Positions 43,093-54,604 of a stretch of DNA of 64,000 bases are shown piece after piece. The stretch's first letter is position 1. Each line of letters starts with the position of its first letter. Source of the DNA: Emiliania huxleyi CCMP1516. Lineage: Eukaryota > Haptophyta > Isochrysidales > Noelaerhabdaceae. Position numbers and translations under genes: made by a program. Under the pieces are notes generated by a model. The model was not told where the DNA came from, made no database searches, and worked only from the letters and a program-made list of their open reading frames with translations. Location: assembly GCF_000372725.1 (NCBI RefSeq), contig NW_005200881.1, positions 941,447 through 1,005,446 on the forward strand, read 5' to 3'.

Positions 43093-43722
43093 CCGCCGTG
43101 GGAGGTCGGAGCTCCAGCCACGGAGAGCTGCCATGTAACATTCTGACTTGCCGACAGACGCAGGGGTCATAGCTAGGCCAGGGCGTGCAGCGAGGGAGGC
43201 TTCTTGTGGTTGTGCGAGGGTGCAGGCCCAGGCTTGTGCGTGCGTGTTACGGTGGGTGCCTCTGTCAGGCAGCTCCGGGGTGGTGTGGAGGGTGACCGCT
43301 GGGCTGCCAGACCGGTCGCGCGGCGGATGTCGGGGTGTGACGTGTGTGCCGCGTTGTGACGGGAACGGGGGGCGCGCGGGCGGGGACCGCCGACCGGGGA
43401 CGCGTGCGTTTGCTGTTTCGCCCCCTGCGCGGTCCGCGTCGGGATATACGACACACTCGAGTCTTCAGAGTACCACGAGCTACGAAAAGAAACAACAGCA
43501 TCACACACACGCAAGAGCACGCGGGCGAGAACGACAGTGGCGATACGGCTTTATGAAGAGACGACATACTCAGAGATGGGCAGATGTGCACAGGATGAGT
43601 GATCGCAAAGCAAAGAGTCATCAGACGCAGAGCCTCCCTCTTCGGGAAGGGAGGCACACTCGGGCTGCAAGGATGCATAAACCCTTGACCAACTGTCCGT
43701 GAGCCCCACCCTCGCGCGGCCT
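43093..43722. other. Intergenic spacer
   Basis: No gene seen between two convergent genes. ORFs lack features. Confidence 0.5.
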
Positions 43723-46700
43723 CAGAGGTCCATGGTGTACGACTGGCGCGAGCGCGGCGTGAACTGCACCGGCGATGTGTCGCGCTCCTCCGACGAAGCA
43801 GACCTACACAGCAATCGCGTCACGCTAGTGTGGCGGCGCCCTCACGCCACCACCCCAAGCGAGGAGCGTAGACCAGCGCTGCGAGCCGTCGGCAGGGAGG
43901 GAGATGCGACCGAAGGAGGACCTCTGCGTCGCCTTGGCGCGGGCGGCGGGCGGCAGCAGCGAAGCGGTGGCGGGCGTGAGGAGGAGGGACGGCGTCATCT
44001 TCGCCGCCGGCTCGCCCGCCTACGCGCACGGCAGGGCGGGGGAGTGAGAGGAGGCGCCACGCACCGCAACGGCCACCAGCCCGCGGCGTTGCCTTGAGCT
44101 GCGCGATGCGCCGCTTGACGAGGCTCTGCTGCTCGGGGGAGAGGGAAGCGGGCAGGGTGAGGAGGTGCTCGAAGATGGCCCGCGCCTGAGGAGGGAAAAT
44201 GCTGGCGCGTCGGGGGCGTGTCCTGAGCGGGACAGGAGGAACTCAAAGGCGGCGCGCGCCGCGTCGCCGATGCCAAGTTTGATGAGCATGTGCCCCACCT
44301 ACGGCGGTCGCTTCACCGCCTCTTAGCGACCATGACCCGCCGCCGTAGCTGCTCGGTCGGCGAAACTCGCACCGATATGAGGAGCGACGCGGCGCCGCAG
44401 AGGCCAAAGGCGTGCAGGTAGCCGCGCGCCGCCAAATCGTGCTCGCCGTGCCGCGCTGCGGCGGCTGCTGCCTGCACGAGCTCGACCACCCGCGTGCGTC
44501 GCTCCTGGTCGAGCGCCGCCGCCGTCTCCGCAGGAGGCACGGACGTGAGCACCGGGACGAGGTCCGGCGCCGCCTCGGGCAAGCGGCGCAGCAGCTCGAG
44601 GGCGCGCGAGGTCTGGCGCGTCGCCTTCGGCGCGCCGCGGCGTGCCTGCTCCGCCACGGCGCGCTCCTCGAGCTCTCGCGCCAGCAAGGTCTCCACCTTG
44701 ACGTCCGGGGCGGGGGGCTGGCCCGCCGTCTCGGGGGGCTGGCCCGCCGTCTCGGCCACCGACTCCTCGGCCACCGACTCCTCCGAGACGGCGCCGAGCC
44801 GCGCACCCGACTTGGAACGCGTCTTGGGCGGCGACGGCGGCGACGGCGCCTCTGCTTGCGCCGGCTCTGCTTGCGGCGCCTCGGGCGGCGGCGCGGGCGT
44901 CGGGGGCGGCGGCGAGCTCGGTAGCGGCGGCGCGCGCGGCTGCGTGCCCGCCGCGCTGTCGGGCGAAGTGTCGCATGAGGTTGGTGGAGCGGGCGTGGTG
45001 GCCGCCGAGGCGGGGCGCCGCGGCGGCGTGCGCGGCGGCGGCGGCTGCGCGCGCCGCAGCGGCGGTGAGCCCGGCGACTTAGGGGCGGCGGCCTGCTGGC
45101 CTCGGATGGCGGGGTGGAATGCGATCGAGTACTTGCGCTCGAGAGGCTCGACGCGGTGCACCTGGTGGCAGTGGCGAGGCGAGGATGGCTTCTCCACACC
45201 CTAGCATGGGTTCAGAGTAGGCCATCCCGCGCATCTCTGCATCTGGTGGCAATGCACACTACGCTGTCGAGGACCCGTTACGGCTAGTCTCGCTCTCGGC
45301 GGCTCTCGGCGGCTCTCGCCGTCGCGGGTCCGCGCGACAAGTCCGGGTGGCGCGAGGCAAAGGCGGCGTAGGTGCCGGTGACGCCGAGGTCGAGGCAGCA
45401 GTGCAGCCACGCCGAGGTCGGCTCGGAACGCGGCGCACGCGCCTCGGCGGCGCTCTTTGGCAGAGGCGGCGCGTGCATCTGGAGGTGGTGGTCGCCAACC
45501 TACACCGCAATCGTGTCACGCTCACAGCTCCGCCTCGTGCGCTCCTGTACGGCGGTGGCGGGCTCTCACCTCATCGAGGGGTAGCGCCACCCAGCTGAGC
45601 ACCTGCTCATACCCGACGAGGCGTGAAGACTACGCCACTCTCTCGCCGCGGCGCTTTGTCACCGCAGAGGCAAGGCGCCTCGTCCTCACCCCCGCCCGTG
45701 GCGCGCACGAGCTTGATGAGCAGCATCGCACCCTCCTCCCCCTGCAGGTACGCCGCAGACCACGTGCGGAACCACCTGCTCACCGCACCAGCCGTGAAGA
45801 GACGCCGTCCAGTGGTTGCGCCGCACGCCACAGGCAGCCGACTTCACCATAGGCAGCCGACAGCAGACGACGAGAGCGGCGACGCGCACTGCTGCTCGCC
45901 GACCAGCGTCGCCAACCGATTCCGCCGCATCAGACCGCCGCCGCCGCCGCCGCCGCCTGCGCCAGCCGCCTCAGTGGCCTGGAACGCAGCCGCGCGCGAG
46001 GCGAGGCCGGCGCCGCCTCGAGGACCAGCAGCGTCGCTGGACGGCTCGTGCACGACCGAGATGGCGAGGCGGGCGCTGGCGGGCTCGGCGGCGCAGTCGA
46101 GGCGCGAGAGCGACAGCAGCACGAGCGCGCGGTTCTGCGCCGACGTGGTGGGCGGCGGGGGTGGCTGCATGTGATGCGCCGGCTCGACGCCGTTCGCATC
46201 GCGCCACGCGCCCAGCGCGGCGTGCGTGAGCGGCGCGGTGTCTGCGCCGTCCAACCACCCGTGCAAGAGGGTCGAGAGGTGGTCGTCGATGGAGGCGGGG
46301 CCGACGAGCGGCGCGCCCTGCCGCGCCATTGTGACGACCGCCTCCGCCAGCAGGCCGTCGAGCCCCTCTCCGTCGGCCAGACGCACCTGTTCACGGCTAC
46401 ACACTGTGAAGACGCGCCGTCAAGCACGCCCCTTACCGTCGACGAAACGCGCACGGCAAGCGCAAAGGGCGACGGGACGTCCGAAACCTCCTCGTCCGCC
46501 TACGGGGAGGCTCAACCACAGTTCAGGCGAGGGGCCAGCGAGAGGTCCGCGATCAGCCCCCCCCCTCCGCCTCGTCGGCGGGTGGGGCCGCCGCCTCCTC
46601 GGCGAAAGCGGCGCGCGACTTCGACTTGCCCTTGCCCAGCCGCGGGGAGGAGAAGCGCTTGTAGAGCGAGGCAAGCAGCTCGTCGGTCGGCGCGCCCGCC

Positions 46701-49700
46701 GGCTGCGGCAGCAGCGTCGCGCCGCAGTCCACGAGCCACGCAACCAGCCGCTGCCTCTCGTCCGCCTCGCCGGGCTCGATGCCGCGCAACGCCGCGTGCA
46801 GCATCGTCTCGCCTGCTCACAGCTGCAAGCGTGTCAAGGGGCCTGCAAGCGCGCCTCCCACTCCCGCACCGCCGCCCGCACCGCGGCTGTCGCGATGGTT
46901 GATCACCGCCCACCGCTCCCAGAGGTCGATCTGCTCCGACGCCGCCTCGCGGCCAGCCACGACAGAGGCGAGGTGCAGCCCGCGCGCGTGCAGGTAGCGC
47001 GGGTTGTGGAAAGCGGCCATCCACGCGCGCGCCTCGGCTGCGTTCGCCATCTGCAGCTCGAGCACGTCCTCGTTGCCAGACTGCTCGAAGACGGCGGCAA
47101 CCTGCTTCATCTGACGGCGGCCCGGCCGCTGCAGCATCACAACCTCGAGCACGTCCTTCTTCCCCCTCTCCTGTGGGCAGCCGCACACTCGGGTGAGGAG
47201 GCCCGCACGGCAGGGCGCCCTCGCCCTACCGCAGCGCACCTCCGCGCGGCGGTAGAGCAGCTTGTCGCACGGCAGCGAGAGGAGCGGCGGGCCGGCGATG
47301 CTGTTGGCCGCGTCCACCGGCAGCACCTGCGGCGTTCAGACCGAGGTGAGCTCTCTGCACGCTGGAGTGGGGCGGGTGGGCTACCCCCCGCATCTCCACA
47401 TCCTAAGATAGGCGCGAGCCCGACGGCATTAAACGCGCACGCCCCGGTGCGCTCGGGTGGTATGCTGTGTGTGCGTGTGTGTGTGTGTCCCCGGGGTGTG
47501 CGCGTGTGCGCGTGTGTGTGTGCCTGCAGCGTCGACTGCCGCAGCACCACCAGCACCTTCTTCCGCCCGCTGCTGCCCGGCAACACTGCCGGCAGCACTG
47601 CGCGCCGCAGTTCCGTCGAGTCCTCCTCCGCCGCCGCGTCGGCGCCGCCCTCCTCCTGGTAGCCTGCGGGCCGGACTGACAGGAGCCGCGACGCCCATTG
47701 CAGGAATGCGAGCCGGCCTGTTCACACAGCCAACACGTGTGGAGAGGCGGTGTCCACAGCGACGCGCTGCGAGCAGAGAGCGGGGAGCGGGCCGGCGCGG
47801 GCGGCATAGTGCAGCGGCGTCCGCCCCTCGACGTCGCGCAAGTGCGCGCAGTAGGCGAGCGCCGCGCGCAGCTCCGTGACGGGGTCGTCGCTCCGTGACG
47901 GGGCGCCGCTGCCGGTGGCGGAGCGCCACATGTGGACAAAGAGGGCGGGCGCAACGCGGGTCGCGCCGCCCGCGGCGGCGGCGTGCGCGAGCGAGGCGCG
48001 CTGGCCTGGCACGTTCTGCCGCACGAGCAGCAGCGCGGCGTGCGACTTGAGCAGCGGCATCAGCGCCTCCTCGTCGTCCTCGTACGCCGCCGTGAAGACG
48101 TCGTCGCACGCCGCGCCGAAGACGGACCCGCTCCACAGCCTCTCGCGCAGCGAGCGGTACAGCGCCTGCAGATGCGAGACGGCGAGGCGGCGCTGCTTGG
48201 CCTCCTCCCGCGCCTTGTGGCCGCGCCGCACCCGCTGCAGCGCTGCGATCGACTCGCGCCGCTGCGTCGCCTCGCGCGCCGCCGAGCGGCGCCTGGTCAC
48301 CGCCTGCAGCTTGCGCCGCGCGACGCCCTGCCGCATCAGCTTGATCGCCGCGACGAGGAGGACGCCCCGCCGCAGCGCGCGCCTAATCTCGGGAGGTGCG
48401 CGGGTGATCTCGGCTGACCTCGCCACACGCAGGACAAAGCCTCTCGCCGCAGCGCGCCGCAACACGCGCAGCGGCTGCGAGCGCTGCGCCTCCTCCCGCT
48501 TCCTCCGCGCGCGCAGCCGGCCGCAGAAGCCGAGCGCGTACGGCGCCAGCGCTGCCCTCGCTTGCCGCCGCTCCGCGAGCCACGCCTCCTTGCGCGCCGC
48601 GACTGTCTTGCTGATGACGGTGCCGTGCGCCACCATGACCAGCGCGCCGTGCCGCCGCGCCGCCGCGCGCCGGCGCGCCCGCGCCTCCGCTCGCGCGGCC
48701 TGCCCTCGGCCCGCCGCCTGCAGCACCGCGCTCGCGGCGGCGCGCTTCGCGCGGGCCGCCTCGGCCGCCGCTCGCACCGCGAGGAGCTCCTCCTGCCGCG
48801 TCGCAAAGGCGGCGCGCGCGACGCGGCCGCGCGCGAGCTTCTGAAACCAGAGGACGGCCTTCATGCGGCTGGAGACGGCGTTGTTGAGCATCGCCTCAAC
48901 GCCGTTGCGCAGGAAGACGAGTGTCTTGCCAAACTGGTAGTGGCGGTACTCGTGCAGGTTGGCCTGCGGCGGGCATCTCCGGCGCTGCCACATGGACATG
49001 TCGGCTGCGCGCCCCGGCGGCGTCTCGACCGCGTCTCGGCATCTCGGCCGCATCTCGGCATCTCGCCGGCCGCGTCTCGGCATCTCGTATCACCTGGCGC
49101 AGGATGAGCAAGCAGTCGCCGCGGCCGAGCGCCGACTGCGCCTCGAGCTCGGCCTGCGCCTGTGGGACTTGGGCGTGGACGTGTCATGGACGTGTCCTGG
49201 CGCAGACTGTGCACGCCGAGCCCGTCCCGCGCCTGGTTGGCCTCGCTCTTGGCGGCGGCGCCGCCGATGCCGATCTTGGCGGCGAGTGCCTTTGCGGCGC
49301 CCGAGCCGCGCCGCAGCGACATCGTCCTCCCGTCGAGCGAGGACCGCATCTTGGACTTTGCGCGGTCGTTCTTGGTCAGCTCGATCGACTCCTCCTCCTT
49401 CTTCTTGCGCGCCGCCTCGAGCCCGAGCAGGAGCGCACCGAACTTTGTCTCGAACTCGGCAAAGGGCATCCGGTTGGGGAAGCCGGAGCGGCGGATCCGG
49501 ACCATCTCGAGGACGCCAGAGTACTGCAGCTGGCGCAGCACGCGCGCCTGCTCGAAGCCGAACGCGGCCATCCCGTCGTTCGGCTTGACGCACCGGATGT
49601 AGTGCAACGTCGTCACCTGATGGCGACGCGCAGCGGACGCGTCAGAGGCGCGTCCTCGTCCCGGCGCCGTCGCGACGCAGCGTCGGCACTTGAAGCGTCG

Positions 49701-52700
49701 CCATGAGGCCCTCGGTCGCCTTGCCTCCCGAGCCCGACACCTGGCCGATCCCCGCGCGCAGCCGCTCCGAGAGGGTCGTCATCTTCCCGCCTCCCTTGCG
49801 CCCGCCGCGCGCCGTCATCATCGGTGCGCCGCCGCCGCCGCCGCCGCCGTTGCCGCGCTCCGTCAGCGGGCCCATCGGCGGCTGGCGGCCGCCGCGACCC
49901 GCTCCCCCGACCCCGCGCGCCGTCGCCTGCGCCTCTTCAATCTGCGAGGCGCGGGCGTTGGCGAGACTCAGGTTCAGCTTGAAGGCGGAGACGCCTCCTC
50001 CGCCGCCGGCGGGTCCGGCGCCGCTCGGGGCGGAGTCTCGTACCGAGGAGGCGGAGGTGGTGGCGGAGGCGCGTGGGTCTGCGGCGGAGAGTCGGCCGGC
50101 GTCGGCTGGCGTGCCGCCGTTGAGGATGGTGATGACCGGATCGAGGCCGACACAGGTTGCGAAGAGCGCCGTCACATCGGGCGGCAGCTGGTCCGAGTTC
50201 TTCAGGACGAAGCCGTCGGTGGTGTAGAAGACCTTGCCCGCGTAGTGGGAGATGGAGAAGACGCCGCGCTGCTCCTGCTGGCAGATGCCGCGCACGGTGT
50301 GCTTCTGCCCGATCTCCTGGAAGAACTCCTCGTCGGAGCCGCGCTCGCCCAGCCGGCACTGATCGTCGAGTCCCTGCGGCGGCGTGGAGAGGGGGGGGGG
50401 GCTAAGGCATCCCAACCTCCAATCTCGGCCAATCCCCGCAACAAGCGCATCATTCTCGCCGGGCCCCTCCGTCTGAACCTCGGCCATCTCTCGGCCAATC
50501 CCGGCCGGAGCCTGCAGCATGCGCGTCATGAGGCGCAGCCGCTCCGCCGACGACTGCAGCGAGCCGTCCTCCACTTCGACCCCCTCGGCGGCGAAGAGGC
50601 GCCTACGTCTCGGCCAGACCTCCGTCGCCTCTCGACCGCATCTCGAACCCCCCCCGGCGGCGACGAGGCCTCTCGGCCGCAAAGACCGACTCGTTGAACT
50701 GCTCCTGCAGCATCTCGTTGACAAAGTTGATGCAGAGCTGCTCAAACGAGTTTGTCTGCAGCTGCTCGAAGCCGAAAATGTCGAGGATGCCTGTAGCGAC
50801 GCGCGGCACGGCTCACTCGGACCGTGTCACCCTCGCGCGGCGCCGAGCCGTCTTGCGGCTGCCGATTGAGCTGGAGCGCGGGTTGGCGGAGCGCGAGACG
50901 GCGTTGATCCGGCCGACCACCCAGTCGAAGAGGGCCGCGAAGATGGACTTGCAGAGCGCGTCGCGGCAGATCTGCGCCGCCTTGATCGAGTAGCGCTGCG
51001 TGATGTCCTCGCCCGCCACGTTGATCTTCTTCTGCAGCAGCGCCACGCGGAGCGAACCCTCCTCGCAGCCAAGCGCCGCCGCGGCGCACGCCAGCGCGGC
51101 GTCGTCCGCCACCTGCGCATAGTCGTCTGCATATACATATTCACACTGCACAGTGTGAATATATATATTCACACACCTGCGCATAGTCGTCTGCGCCGGC
51201 GGCGTCCGACGCGAGCGAGAAAGCCAAGTTGCCGAGCAGCAGCACGGCGGAAAGGATGCGCCAGACGGCCGCCTGTGGGGCGCGGCAGGGACGTGTCGTG
51301 GACGCGTCCTCGACAGCAGAAGGGATGCGCCTGGACGCCGCCTGCTCTGGCGGGCCGATCCCGAAGGCGGGCAGCGCGCGGCGGACGACGGCGAACTCCT
51401 TTGCGTCGCTCACGCCGGCCAGCCGGGCCACCTGGAGGGCGGTGCGGTGCAGGTCTCGGGAGGCCTCGGAGGGTGTGTTTGGTGGCCAGGGGAGGGCGAG
51501 GGGGCGTGAGGCGGCGAGGGGCGTGAGCGGCGAGGGGGCGATGTCGTGGCGAAATGGTGGTGGCGAAAAGGCGGCGAGGTGGCGGCGAGGCGGCGGCCGC
51601 GAGCCTGCCCGTCGACGTTGAGCACGTCGAGGCTTTCCGCGGGGGGCAAGCTCCACGCGGAGCGGATCCCTGTTCACAGCTGGGCGCGTGAGCAGCGAGC
51701 CCGGCGGGCAGGCTCCTCTGCCCGGAGAGGGCGCCGCTGTCGGTGAGCAGCTGGTAGAAGATGTGGTAATTCCGCTCGCCGGCAGAGATGTCGACGACGC
51801 GCGAGCGCTCGAGCAGGTATGTCTCGGTGGAGGCGCCTGCGCAACACGGCACGGACATGTCGTGGACGTGTCCTGGACAGGTGCTTGAGCAAGTGCGTCT
51901 TTGCGGCGCCTGCGATGCAGCCGTGCTCGTCGTACTGCACGGCGACGTACTTGCCGAAGCGCGACGAGTTGTCGTTCCGGATCGTCTTCGCGTTCCCGAA
52001 CGCCTCGAGGATCGGAGACGCGTCGCGCAGCAGCAGCTCCACCGACACGACCGCCGGCTGCTCGGCGACGCCGACGGCGGGCGAGAAGAAGGCGGCGTCC
52101 GGGGCGGGCGTGGTGGCGGCGAGGCTCGCGTGGCGGGCGCGCGAGGCGGGCGTGCGGAATGACGCGGTGCGCGACTCGGCGACGGCGGCGAGCGGCGTGG
52201 AAGGCATCTCGAGCGAGGCGCGCGTCGAGGCGGCCGCGACCGACGACTCGATGGACTGGCGGTTCGAGTCGTCGACGGATCGCATCGAGCCGCGCGCCTC
52301 CTTGGCGGTGCGCGATGCGGCGGTGAGGAACTCGATCACGCGCTTGGCGGCCTCGGTCTTGCCCGCGCCCGACTCGCCCGAGATGAGGACCGACTGCGAG
52401 GCGAATGCGCCGCTCGCCTGCGGAAGCAGCAGAGAAGGCTCACGGAGAAGGCTGCCTGAGGGACCGCGGCGACGCGGGGCCGCCGCTCGCCGCCGCCGCC
52501 GCCCGCTCCGCCTCCGCCATGCCGACCTTCTCGCGCAGCTGCGAGTAGGCGCGCCGGGCAATGGCGTACACGTGGGGCGGCACGGCCGCCTCGCGCTTCT
52601 TGGCGGAGTTGTCCTCCTGCCAGCGCGAGAGGTTGTACAGCTCGGGCAGCGGGCCTGTGGTGGGGGAGACGAGAGGCCGTTGGTGCGCGAGACGAGAGGC

Positions 52701-54604
52701 GTGGCGGCATCGCGCATGCTCCGGCGCGGGACGCCTCCCCCCGGGGGGGGGGGGGGGGGGGCATGCCCTCCAGAGTGCGGCGTGCTGAAGCGGGATGCGA
52801 GGCCGCCAAGTGTAGGAGGACAGGGTACTCGGAAGCGGGGAGGTTTCGTTTCGGAGACGCCGGCCAGGAGGCGTCTTGGGAAGGCGTCTGGAAGGTGTCT
52901 GGGAGGTGTGTGGGAGGTGTCTAGAAGGTGTCTAGGAAGGAGGCGCGTCACCGTACGGGTTGAGCGAGAGCAGGACGTCGCCCGCCCACGTGTAGATGGA
53001 GCCGTTCTTGAGGCGGCGCTGCAGCAGGTAGAGGAGCGGCGCCTCGTGCAGGTTGTGCATCGCCACCATGTTTGGCAGGTCCTGCGCGTGCGACGGCTCG
53101 AAGCGAGTGACGTCCTTCTGCTCGACGAGGTGCTCCTCCCCCTCCACCTCCACCACCAGCTTGGCCGCCGCCATCCCCTTCTTCTGCGACCCCTTGAGCG
53201 TGCCGAGCTCCCACCGGCCGGAGACGGAGCACCACAGCGTCGTGCCTGCGCCGCCCAGCTCCATGCCAAACTCCTCGTCGCCCATCTCGGGCACGAGGCG
53301 CTCGACGAGCTCGGGCGGGTCGTCCTTCATCTCGAGCGGCAGCTTGGGGCGGTAGTCCTTCCCCTCGAGCAGCAGCCGGTTGATCTCGTTGTTCCGGTTG
53401 ATCATCTCGGTGAGCTTCAGGTTGAAGGCGGGCAGGTTAACGTCCCACCTGCCGCGGCGCGCACGAGGGAGGCTGGAGAGGGGAGGGGCTGGAGAGGGGA
53501 GAGGCTGGGAGGGGAGGGGCTGGAGAGGGGCCGCGGACGGGGCGGGCGGCGGGGCGGGCGGAGGTCCCAGCTGCGGGCGGCAGGTTTACTGGTGGGAGCC
53601 GCTCGCCGAGGGGGGAGGAGAGGGGGGAGGGGCACCGCGGGGGGGAGAGAGGCGGGAGAAGGGCGGAGGCCCGGGGAGGGTAGGAGGAGGGAGGGGGAGG
53701 GGGAGGGAGGGAGGGGATAGAGGGGTGGGAGGGGCGAGGCGGGTGCAGCCCGCACGTCAGCGTGAGGAGGGTGACGTTCGTGTAGAACATCTGCACGTAG
53801 GCGTGCGCCACAGACGAGTCGACCCGGTGCGACGCCAGCGAGACGGACTTGAGGCCGACGTTGGTGGAGAGGGCCTGGCGTCGCGAGGGCGCGGGCCGCG
53901 GGCGTCGGCGACGGAGGGCCGGCAGAGAGGCGGCGCCGACACAGAGGCGGAGAGGCGATGACGGTGGAGGCGGTGGTGAAGGCAGCGGTTGCGGCGCTGT
54001 GCGGCAGTGGCGGCGGAGGGGGAGAGAGGGGAAGTAGGGGAGAGTGCGGCCTTTGCGATGTCCATGAGGCCTTGCCGCCCGAGCTTGTTGTACGACAGGT
54101 TCAGCTCGAACCTGCAGCGGGGCGTCGGAGGAGGACAGGGCCGGCTGAGAGCCCGAGCAGTGGCGGCAGCAGCGGCAGCACCGGCGGCAGCAGCAGCGCC
54201 AGTACTAGTGGCGGCGGATAGAGAGCCGGCTGACGCCGAGCGTTGCTGTTGGACGTCTCCGTGGGTGGAGGCGTGAGGCAGCTAACTGCGATGCGGCGGC
54301 GAATCGCGAGTGCCGGCTGCGTGGCGGCGTCTCCCCATCTAGCAGCGGACAGTGTGGCGTTGTCTGCGAGCGCCGCCGACAGCTGCTTCGCAGAGACGTC
54401 GCCGATGGAGCAGTTGGAGAGGTCGAGCGCTGTGAGCCGTGTGTTGCGGCTCAGCGCATCGGCGAGCGACGCGCTCAGCTTGACAGACTTCTCACGGAAG
54501 ACGGATGAGCCGGACAAGTCTATCGATTGCGTCCGCCGGTCGTTCTCCTCGACCTTTTTGATCACCTCGAGCACCGTCTTCTCCTTGGCATGCTGAAGGC
54601 TCAT
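43723..54604 (-). CDS. LRR-myosin-IQ-ankyrin-PH-like multidomain motor protein
   Basis: Start ATG 54604 ([20 protein letters not shown]). The first exons encode leucine-rich repeats ([30 protein letters not shown]). One exon (52932-53445) runs from the last LRR into the myosin SH3-like region and motor ([19 protein letters not shown]). Motor motifs are intact: GESGAGKT (52355-52378), [23 protein letters not shown] (about 50764-50787), [13 protein letters not shown] and [10 protein letters not shown] (about 49600). The converter and IQ-like helix ([15 protein letters not shown]), a long Arg/Ala-rich lever (48100-48900), an ankyrin unit ([15 protein letters not shown]) and a PH-like region ([14 protein letters not shown] ... 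[20 protein letters not shown]) come next. A second ankyrin segment, a Pro-rich linker, a helical repeat and the C-terminus [12 protein letters not shown] follow, with TGA at 43725-43723. It should be an actin motor; the cargo is unknown. Roughly 20 introns; many borders approximate. Confidence 0.8.
43804..43826 (-). repeat. Second intron 3' module, copy A
   Basis: In the sense direction AGCGTGACGCGATTGCTGTG then TAG/GT, the acceptor of the last myosin exon. It matches 45497-45521 at 20 of 22 positions. Confidence 0.6.
45497..45521 (-). repeat. Second intron 3' module, copy B
   Basis: Sense AGCGTGACACGATTGCGGTG then TAG/GT, in front of the exon with [15 protein letters not shown]. Confidence 0.6.
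45777..45815 (-). repeat. Intron 3' module, copy 5
   Basis: Sense CTGGACGGCGTCTCTTCACG, GCTGGTGCGGTGAGCAG, then the exon GTGGTTCCG. It aligns with 10359-10403 of the pentapeptide gene. Confidence 0.7.
46387..46425 (-). repeat. Intron 3' module, copy 6
   Basis: Sense GCTTGACGGCGCGTCTTCAC then AGCCGTGAACAG/GTGCGT at the acceptor of the exon [13 protein letters not shown]. Confidence 0.7.
46812..46834 (-). repeat. Intron 3' module, copy 7 (short)
   Basis: Sense GACACGCTTGCAGCTGTGAG then CAG/GC, in front of the ankyrin exon. Splicing from CCGCG/GTGCGG gives [17 protein letters not shown]. Confidence 0.65.
47718..47759 (-). repeat. Intron 3' module, copy 8
   Basis: Sense CTGTGGACACCGCCTCTCCA, CACGTGTTGGCTGTGTGAACAG/GCC. 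It is the closest relative of the pentapeptide-gene copy at 7689-7728. Confidence 0.7.
49015..49090 (-). repeat. Myosin intronic GCCGAGATG repeat
   Basis: Sense units CGAGATGCCGAGA / GCGGCCGAGATG, the same motif and orientation as in the polymerase and pentapeptide genes. Nearby introns carry GACACGTCC words instead (49185-49205, 51290-51310, 51855-51885). Confidence 0.65.
51112..51195 (-). repeat. Palindromic intron-like insertion between 21-bp direct repeats
   Basis: About 20 bases containing CCTGCGCATAGTCGTCTGC occur on both sides (51112-51130 and 51175-51193) of a 44-base insert. The insert holds the palindrome TGTGAATATATATATTCACA. On the gene strand, splicing GCGCAG/GTGTGT to GCGCAG/GTGGCG removes one copy plus the insert and restores [16 protein letters not shown] inside the motor domain. 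Confidence 0.8.
51670..51693 (-). repeat. Intron 3' module, copy 9 (short)
   Basis: Sense GCTCACGCGCCCAGCTGTGA then ACAG, before the exon starting GGATCCGC. Only the terminal part of the module is shared. Confidence 0.55.
52850..52935 (-). repeat. Intronic tandem repeat in the motor region
   Basis: Eight imperfect units AGGTGTCTGGG / AGGTGTGTGGG / AGGTGTCTAGA (plus strand), just outside the exon that ends [10 protein letters not shown]. Confidence 0.65.

Noticed and set aside
47457..47530. GT-rich tract as a possible telomere-like or Z-DNA element
   Set aside because: Short imperfect (GT)n within a myosin intron; nothing beyond a microsatellite is supported.
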